Shown here in pieces: positions 41,112-45,474 of a stretch of 45,474 bases of DNA. How positions within the stretch are numbered: the first letter of the stretch is position 1; each line of letters begins with the position of its first letter. Below the pieces are notes generated by a model, which saw only the letters and a list, made by a program, of their open reading frames with translations, searched no databases and was not told the DNA's origin. Source of the DNA: Flavobacterium sp. GTDB lineage: Bacteria > Bacteroidota > Bacteroidia > Flavobacteriales > Flavobacteriaceae. The stretch spans positions 1 to 45,474 of the forward strand of contig JAAXJD010000224.1 of NCBI GenBank assembly GCA_012270005.1, written 5' to 3'. The position numbers and the translations under genes were made by a program.

Positions 41112-41151
41112 TAGCACAAATCCTTCAATCAATAGCACAAATTTTTCAATC
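41112..41151. promoter_or_regulatory. Direct-repeat operator before the aldehyde dehydrogenase gene
   Basis: TAGCACAAATCCTTCAATC (41112-41130) and TAGCACAAATTTTTCAATC (41133-41151) are identical at 17 of 19 positions and repeat with a 21-bp period, two DNA turns. Tandem direct half-sites at this spacing are typical of AraC-family operators. The proximal copy starts about where the -33 element would be, as expected for an activator touching RNA polymerase. Confidence 0.65.
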
Positions 41152-41311
41152 GATGAGAATTTTACTTTTTTGACGAAACATTTTTAAATACTTCTGAAAA
41201 ATATCCGCAAAAAAATAACAGTATAATAATCCGTAACACTGCATCAGGACATTATATATATAATAACTACCAAATGCTTACTTTTAACCGATAAAAGTGT
41301 AATATTTTAAG

Positions 41312-41896
41312 ATGTACAGAAAGCTTATTTTTATAACATCAACGGTTTTATTGCTAACTATAACCGCAGGAATGTACGGCATAGTACACGACTTTATAAC
41401 CTATAAAATAAGCCATGAATATTACACAAAGTTCAAATTTGTACAGTTCGGTTTTATATCACCCGATAACAAATTACCCATAAACACCCTGCAACTGCTT
41501 GTAGCCACAGGCTGGGCCGCCACCTGGTGGGCAGGATCTCTGGCCGGACTGGTATTTAGCCTTGTTGCCGTATATAACACTAAAATAAAAAACAGTATTG
41601 CCTTTACCGTACGCGCAACAGTAATACTGTTTTTAATCGCCATTGTAAGCGGCTTGCTGGGTTATAACATAGGGCACTTTGCCACGCCGCTTAGCCTGCC
41701 CGACCTCGCCGAATTTTGCTACGAGTGCGCCACCATAAAAAAACCGGCCAACTTTACTACGGCAGGCTACATTCATAACTTTAGTTATATCGGCGGATTG
41801 CTGGGTATAGTACTGGGCGTAGCATCTATTTTAAAGCAGCGCCATAACGTGGCTGTAAAAACAGAACTGGATAAAAACCGCAAACCTTTAGCCTGA
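41312..41896 (+). CDS. Hypothetical four-span membrane protein
   Basis: This 194-residue protein is not recognised. Four hydrophobic segments lie near residues 5-25 (LIFITSTVLLLTITAGMYGI), 70-90 (GWAATWWAGSLAGLVFSLVA), 100-122 and 155-176. A short CYEC pair sits in the loop between the third and fourth. GWAATWWAG and FATPLSLPDLAEFCYEC are distinctive and may hold conserved residues. Codon use matches the core genes. It converges on the pldA-like gene 16 bases away. Confidence 0.8.
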   Translation: MYRKLIFITSTVLLLTITAGMYGIVHDFITYKISHEYYTKFKFVQFGFISPDNKLPINTLQLLVATGWAATWWAGSLAGLVFSLVAVYNTKIKNSIAFTVRATVILFLIAIVSGLLGYNIGHFATPLSLPDLAEFCYECATIKKPANFTTAGYIHNFSYIGGLLGIVLGVASILKQRHNVAVKTELDKNRKPLA

Positions 41897-41912
41897 AACC
41901 TGAAGCAAAAAC

Positions 41913-42827
41913 CTACAACCATTCAATAAGCGAGATACCTGCGCCTACCGTGGTTTGCCTGTTGTTGTAATCAATCAGCGTTTCGCCATAGCCGTGCGTT
42001 ACCTGAAAATACCCGCGCAGGTTACCCTTAATTTTATACGACAACGCCGCTTCGGCATATCCCCTAAAGGTTTTATTCATCTGAAAATTGCTGCTTCCCG
42101 TAAGGGTGAGGGTGTAGTTTCCATGACAATAAATACCTATGGCCTCTCCCCTGCCTATGTAGTGTGTAATATCAGGGTTATCGTCAGTGCCGCGCTTATC
42201 GGGCACGCGGAACCAAGGGCGAAGGTACAGCTGCCAGTCGCCACTCTCAAATCCGGCTTGCACAATAATGCGGTTCCAGCTACGCGAATACGGTAAATCG
42301 CGGCCATTGCTTTGGTGGTTAAAGCTTACCCCAATTAAACGGTTTTTTAGCCCAAAGAAATCTACATTAGTAGCAAAGTTAAGTATCAGTTCCGGCTCAT
42401 AGTTTATTTCCCTGAACGGACGCGATAAGGTGGCATTGTAAACCTGCCAGTGGCTCTTTTGCGTATAGGCACCCCAAAGGTCGCCATGGCCCCAGAATAA
42501 CCCCTGAAAAATTTTCATTTTAAAGCTCAACTGAAATTTGGCCTCCAGGTTATTAAGGTCCAGATTATTGGTATTATTATATTGTTCACCTGGATTTCCG
42601 CTTCGGGGCATACCGTTTGGGGCGCTGCTCCAGCGCAGTGGCAGCAGGTAAACGGGTTTATACGGCGTTAATATAAACGTACCCGGCGAAGAAAGGGTAT
42701 CCAGCTCCCAGCGCTGCGACATCGACTTAGGGCGGTCTGTATTAAATACCGATGGCTGCTGGATTTTTCGCTGCGCGTAAAGGCTACAGCCAAAAATAAT
42801 AAACACTACTGCGAAAAGCTGCTTCAT
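41913..42827 (-). CDS. Outer-membrane phospholipase A (PldA-like)
   Basis: This 304-residue beta-barrel enzyme has a signal peptide (about 1-18, IFGCSLYAQ) and the OMPLA active-site motif FNHQSNGRDLPYSRSWNRI near residues 168-188, with the catalytic His and Ser two residues apart (HxSNG) and the Asn-Gly-Arg that follows. Alternating hydrophobic strands fill the rest and the last residues (GAGISLIEWL) look like a barrel end. OMPLA cleaves phospholipids that reach the outer leaflet and so helps keep outer-membrane asymmetry. It is a single leftward gene. Confidence 0.92.
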   Translation of the reverse strand: MKQLFAVVFIIFGCSLYAQRKIQQPSVFNTDRPKSMSQRWELDTLSSPGTFILTPYKPVYLLPLRWSSAPNGMPRSGNPGEQYNNTNNLDLNNLEAKFQLSFKMKIFQGLFWGHGDLWGAYTQKSHWQVYNATLSRPFREINYEPELILNFATNVDFFGLKNRLIGVSFNHQSNGRDLPYSRSWNRIIVQAGFESGDWQLYLRPWFRVPDKRGTDDNPDITHYIGRGEAIGIYCHGNYTLTLTGSSNFQMNKTFRGYAEAALSYKIKGNLRGYFQVTHGYGETLIDYNNRQTTVGAGISLIEWL

Positions 42828-42915
42828 AACCCGTTGTGATTTTACACATCAAAAATACGGAACTCCCTTACAAACAGTAGTTAAGCGCATCTTAAAGTAT
42901 ATCTTAAAAGATTAC

Positions 42916-42957
42916 AAAAAAAACGGGCACCCGCTACTTTGCGTAACCGGTACCCGT
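42916..42957 (-). terminator. Terminator of the DinB-like/lipoprotein operon
   Basis: ACGGGCACCCGCTAC (42923-42937) and GTAACCGGTACCCGT (42943-42957) pair at 12 of 15 positions. Read leftward, a T run follows (plus-strand A run 42916-42922). Confidence 0.85.
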
Positions 42958-42980
42958 ATAAAATCTTGTAAGCCTTATGA

Positions 42981-43355
42981 TTAGTCCAGTTTGGTAACCG
43001 TAGCTTTTTGCTTTTGCGTATCGCCCACCAGCGAAAACTCCATAACGCAGGTATTACCCTTAGTGGTAAGTATCTTCATTTGCACCGCCTTTTTTTCGGT
43101 AGCGTTTTTAGGGTGCAGCTTTTCCAGGATAAATTCGCAGTCGTTTACCCAGCGTACCGACGATGTATCGGTTTTCCCTTCAAAAGTTTCAATTTCCGTT
43201 TTATCATCGCGGGTAAATTCGGTTACCTTTTTTTGCCCGTTTATGGTAATCTCAGAGCGGAACTTCCCGGTCCTGAAATTGGCACAGTTTCGCTCCTGGT
43301 TAAAACATCCGGTAAAGGCTAATGCCACCGGAAGCAGTACAACTAACTTTTTCAT
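42981..43355 (-). CDS. Small lipoprotein of unknown function
   Basis: This 124-residue protein has a lipoprotein signal (VVLLPVALAFTGC, Cys near 17). The mature part is beta-rich, starting NQERNCANFRTGKFRSEITI, with a RWVNDCEFILEKLHPKNATE segment and a VMEFSLVGDTQKQKATV end. I recall similar flavobacterial proteins carrying the misleading label DNA topoisomerase IV; nothing here supports that. Its ATG overlaps the stop of the upstream DinB-like gene (TAATG), so the two are coupled, and a terminator follows. Confidence 0.85.
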   Translation of the reverse strand: MKKLVVLLPVALAFTGCFNQERNCANFRTGKFRSEITINGQKKVTEFTRDDKTEIETFEGKTDTSSVRWVNDCEFILEKLHPKNATEKKAVQMKILTTKGNTCVMEFSLVGDTQKQKATVTKLD

Positions 43356-43939
43356 TATTGGTTATCGTTAAGCTTTTTCAGCTCGTTATCGGTAAAATTA
43401 CGTATTGCTTTTTCCTGCGCAAACTTGCCCGCATTATACTCCGCCGAATTGTTTCGGGGTATGCTAAGGCTGTCCCAGGCGGTTTGTTTCAGCATCTTGG
43501 CAAAAAACACCATTTGCCCCACGTGGTACGGGTAGTGTGCCAATTGGCGATTTATGGCCTCTACTACCGTGTGCCCCTCATTCCGTATATAGATAATGCT
43601 GTTCAGGTTTTCGGGGGTTACGGTATCAAGGGCTGCAAACAGGCATGCCCAACCTTCTTCCCAAGCCTTTAATAGGCTTTCTTTATCTGCAATGTCGTTT
43701 TCAAACTCAGCATCGCGGTTGCGCCAGTCTTTTTCGCCATCGCTCGTAAGGAAATCCGTCCAGCGGCTCAGCATATTACCGTGAAGGTGCTTTACTATTA
43801 CGGCAATGCTGTTAGTATCTTCATTGGGCGCATAAAACAACTGCTCCGGCTGTAGCTGCGCCATGGCTTTTTCGCCCAGTGCCTTGTAGTACAGGAACTG
43901 TTTACGGGCACTTTCTATATAGGGTTCGGTAGCTTGCAT
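43355..43939 (-). CDS. DinB-like / DUF1572 protein
   Basis: This 194-residue protein resembles DUF1572, a branch of the DinB/YfiT four-helix metal-binding fold. Likely metal-binding histidines are in VIVKHLHGNMLSRW (His near 50), with a second set in RQLAHYPYHVGQMVFFAKML, where HYPYHVGQ is the hallmark of this group. There is no signal peptide. Relatives act as thiol transferases or have no known role. It is translationally coupled to the small lipoprotein gene downstream. Confidence 0.88.
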   Translation of the reverse strand: MQATEPYIESARKQFLYYKALGEKAMAQLQPEQLFYAPNEDTNSIAVIVKHLHGNMLSRWTDFLTSDGEKDWRNRDAEFENDIADKESLLKAWEEGWACLFAALDTVTPENLNSIIYIRNEGHTVVEAINRQLAHYPYHVGQMVFFAKMLKQTAWDSLSIPRNNSAEYNAGKFAQEKAIRNFTDNELKKLNDNQ

Positions 43940-44048
43940 GGTTTGACTTTTATCTGTAACAAAAATACGGGTTTAAAGGATATGTTCGTGTGTGTTTTTT
44001 GCCACGAATTTCAGGAATTACTATGAATTGACTCAGCAGTATTTTTAC

Positions 44049-44118
44049 ACCTACAAGGTTTTAGAAACCTTGCAGGAGCGCCAATAAAATCCTGCAAGGT
44101 CTTTATGACCTTGTAGGT
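44049..44118. repeat. Four-part palindrome (nested inverted repeats)
   Basis: The outer arms (44049-44077 and 44090-44118) are inverted copies identical in their two 11-bp ends (ACCTACAAGGT/ACCTTGTAGGT and ACCTTGCAGGA/TCCTGCAAGGT), while the 7 bases between them differ. Each arm is also a hairpin on its own. The structure could form one long hairpin or two short ones. Confidence 0.85.
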
Positions 44119-44138
44119 ATTATTACGCGATGGAGTTT

Positions 44139-44344
44139 GTGTTGTTTTATTTTGCTCACTAATACAACGCATCTTGTTTAGCTCCGTAGGAGCGGTATAT
44201 TTATAGCAACAGAATGAGTTCCGTAACCGTGAGTCCCTTAGGGACGGTATATAATTATGCCGCCCTTACGGGACTCTGTTGAATGTCGTTACACTAATTG
44301 CTGTAGCTATACCACCCTTACGGGGTTAGTGTTGTTTTATTTTG
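44139..44344. repeat. REP-like array between 16-bp direct repeats
   Basis: GTGTTGTTTTATTTTG occurs at 44139-44154 and 44329-44344. Between them are four units of the form GTCCCTTAGGGACGGTATA: plus at 44180-44208 (GCTCCGTAGGAGCGGTATAT), plus at 44231-44257, minus at 44258-44276 (together a palindrome GAGTCCC to GGGACTC) and minus at about 44300-44327. Each unit starts with a small dyad (TCCGTAGGA, TCCCTTAGGGA, CCCGTAAGGG), the layout of bacterial REP sequences. Confidence 0.8.
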
Positions 44345-44415
44345 TTGCTTATGAATTTATTTTGTTAATTTGAATAATCACTGATACAAAAAATACCAAC
44401 CTAAATAATAAAAAA

Positions 44416-45462
44416 ATGAATGTGAATGACGCTTTGGGAATCGGAAAAGTACTACCTATTGACAAATTAATCGAAGTACTCTCAAAATCTGTTGGCAAGA
44501 TTTCAAAATCATATTTCGATAAAAAAGATGTTGATACAAAAGCATATGAAATAGAAAAACTTGCCGAAGCTCGTGCTAATGAAATGAAGATTATCGCAAA
44601 TGCAGTTAAAGAAAATTTTTTAATTACTGGCGGTATTGAATATAAAGATGAGAAGATAGCTATTAGTTCTCCAAAGGATTTACCAATTCAAACTCAACAA
44701 CAAATTTTAATAACTCCCGAACTAGACATAAGAACAAACGACCGATTAAATTATCAGGAAGCTAAAAAACAGTTGAATATTGAAAATGTAACTGCATTTG
44801 CAGCTGAACAGTTAAAAAACGAACCGCCAATTACCGATGAGCCACTGAATGAAGACTGGACAACCAGATTTTTCAAAATAGCTGAAGAAGTTTCAAATGA
44901 AGAAATGCAAACTATATGGGGAAAAATTTTAGCAGGGGAGATTAAACAACCAAACTCATACTCGCTCAGGACCCTGGAACTTATCAGAAACTTATCAAAG
45001 CAAGAAGCGCAGATTTTTATAAAAGTTGCCAGATTTGCTTTTAATGAAGGGGGAAAGAATTATATATTTAAAACGAATAAAACGAGTTTACTAAGTGACA
45101 AATATGGTATAACTTATGAGGATATTACGTTATTAACTGAAATCGGATTAATTCAATCTGGAGATACAATGACGCTTAACTTTATTTCTAAAGAAGTTGA
45201 TGTTAATATAGTTTTGAGATGGGGAAATATCTTAGCCGTAACTGAAGTAAAAAAGAGCACGCCTTCGATTACAATGCCAGTATATTCTTTTACAACCGCC
45301 GGGAATGAACTTTTAAGGTTAGTCGAATCAAGTGTCAACCATGAGTACTTAAAAGAAGTCATCGACTCTATAAAAGGTGAAAATATTAGATCTAGATATG
45401 GTTATAGATTAGGTTATGATGGTGACAATATTATATGCACTCCTTTAAAGGATTTTGAATAA
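44416..45462 (+). CDS. DUF2806-like protein, AT-rich
   Basis: This 348-residue protein resembles the DUF2806 family. The start (VNDALGIGKVLPIDKLIEVL) precedes a charged helical region (VDTKAYEIEKLAEARANEMK). The core EDWTTRFFKIAEEVSNEEMQ, then TIWGKILAGEIKQPNSYSLR, is the most family-like part: many such proteins have W..FF..A..vs.ee.q.lWg.iLagEi..Pgs.S.rtl. The C-terminal part is strand-rich. The gene is much more AT-rich than the core genes and lies directly after a repeat cluster, so it was probably acquired. No enzyme motif was seen; function unknown. It ends 12 bases before the window edge. Confidence 0.8.
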   Translation: MNVNDALGIGKVLPIDKLIEVLSKSVGKISKSYFDKKDVDTKAYEIEKLAEARANEMKIIANAVKENFLITGGIEYKDEKIAISSPKDLPIQTQQQILITPELDIRTNDRLNYQEAKKQLNIENVTAFAAEQLKNEPPITDEPLNEDWTTRFFKIAEEVSNEEMQTIWGKILAGEIKQPNSYSLRTLELIRNLSKQEAQIFIKVARFAFNEGGKNYIFKTNKTSLLSDKYGITYEDITLLTEIGLIQSGDTMTLNFISKEVDVNIVLRWGNILAVTEVKKSTPSITMPVYSFTTAGNELLRLVESSVNHEYLKEVIDSIKGENIRSRYGYRLGYDGDNIICTPLKDFE

Positions 45463-45474
45463 ATATCAACCCTA

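Larger units (their letters stand above)
43940..44415. other. 476-bp repeat-rich spacer
   Basis: It holds a GCCACGAATT phrase at about 44001, shared with 19792-19801 upstream of the other AT-rich gene, then the four-part palindrome (44049-44118) and the REP-like array bracketed by 16-bp direct repeats (44139-44344). There is no credible ORF. Confidence 0.7.

Noticed and set aside
42981..43355. DNA topoisomerase IV, a label I recall on similar small proteins
   Set aside because: The protein is a 124-residue lipoprotein with no topoisomerase motif.
44139..44344. CRISPR array
   Set aside because: The repeats alternate in orientation, differ in length and spacing and carry internal dyads; there are no equal-length spacers and no cas genes.
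43940..45474. Prophage or integrative element end
   Set aside because: No integrase, phage structural gene or tRNA-associated attachment repeat is visible; the only tRNA is over 20 kb away with no flanking duplication seen.

Overview
The window looks like chromosomal DNA of a member of the Flavobacteriaceae (Flavobacterium or a close relative, Bacteroidota). The evidence is: promoters with the Bacteroidota -7 element TAnnTTTG in front of many genes; a giant secreted protein with a type IX secretion (T9SS) C-terminal sorting domain; a porD-coaBC-rpoZ-bamD cluster; a two-gene transketolase; a GLPGLI/PNGase F-like secreted protein; and weak Shine-Dalgarno sites. Most genes share moderate GC codon use rich in ACC, GTA, CTG and GCC. 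Three loci are clearly more AT-rich and look acquired: a toxin-antitoxin pair (15286-15796), an orphan membrane protein (19838-20737) and a DUF2806-like gene (44416-45462).

Layout. 166-7488 (-) encodes a 2440-residue T9SS surface protein. 8026-14997 (+) is a housekeeping run: tgt, an LptF/LptG-type permease, an EamA transporter, accA and dnaB. dnaB is interrupted in its Walker A motif by a 343-residue LAGLIDADG intein whose N-terminal junction looks abnormal. 15286-15796 is a ParE/RelE-type toxin-antitoxin pair. 15882-17552 (-) is the PNGase F-like protein. 17819-19724 is split transketolase. 19838-22275 holds an AT-rich membrane protein, a Crp/Fnr-family regulator and a secreted DJ-1/PfpI protein with a Crp-type palindrome in front of it. 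A tRNA-Arg(ACG) (-) lies back-to-back with apt (+). 23209-29794 is mainly a leftward block: a BNR-repeat lipoprotein, porD-like, coaBC, rpoZ, bamD, dapA and a conserved hypothetical, with a rightward Nudix gene inside it.

Further right: 29846-31542 encodes a 5'-nucleotidase split into a lipoprotein and a Tat-exported metallophosphatase. 31642-32752 holds two unknown envelope genes. 32794-35018 (-) holds an AraC-type regulator and a GAF-domain histidine kinase. 35437-37679 (+) holds nadC, a YihY/BrkB protein and a DUF2147 protein. 37899-41054 (-) is an aldehyde/alcohol module (DUF779, adhP, aldehyde dehydrogenase) with a 21-bp-period direct repeat before the dehydrogenase that fits an AraC-family operator. 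41312-43939 holds envelope genes including a PldA-type phospholipase. 43976-44415 is a repeat cluster (a four-part palindrome and a REP-like array between direct repeats) in front of the DUF2806-like gene.

I see no large new multi-gene system. The observations most worth a second look are the DnaB intein junction, the two putative regulator-operator pairs (Crp/Fnr with PfpI, AraC with aldehyde dehydrogenase), the REP and palindrome cluster, and the spacer-specific short tandem repeats found between many genes. All calls come from reading the sequence; no database search was run.
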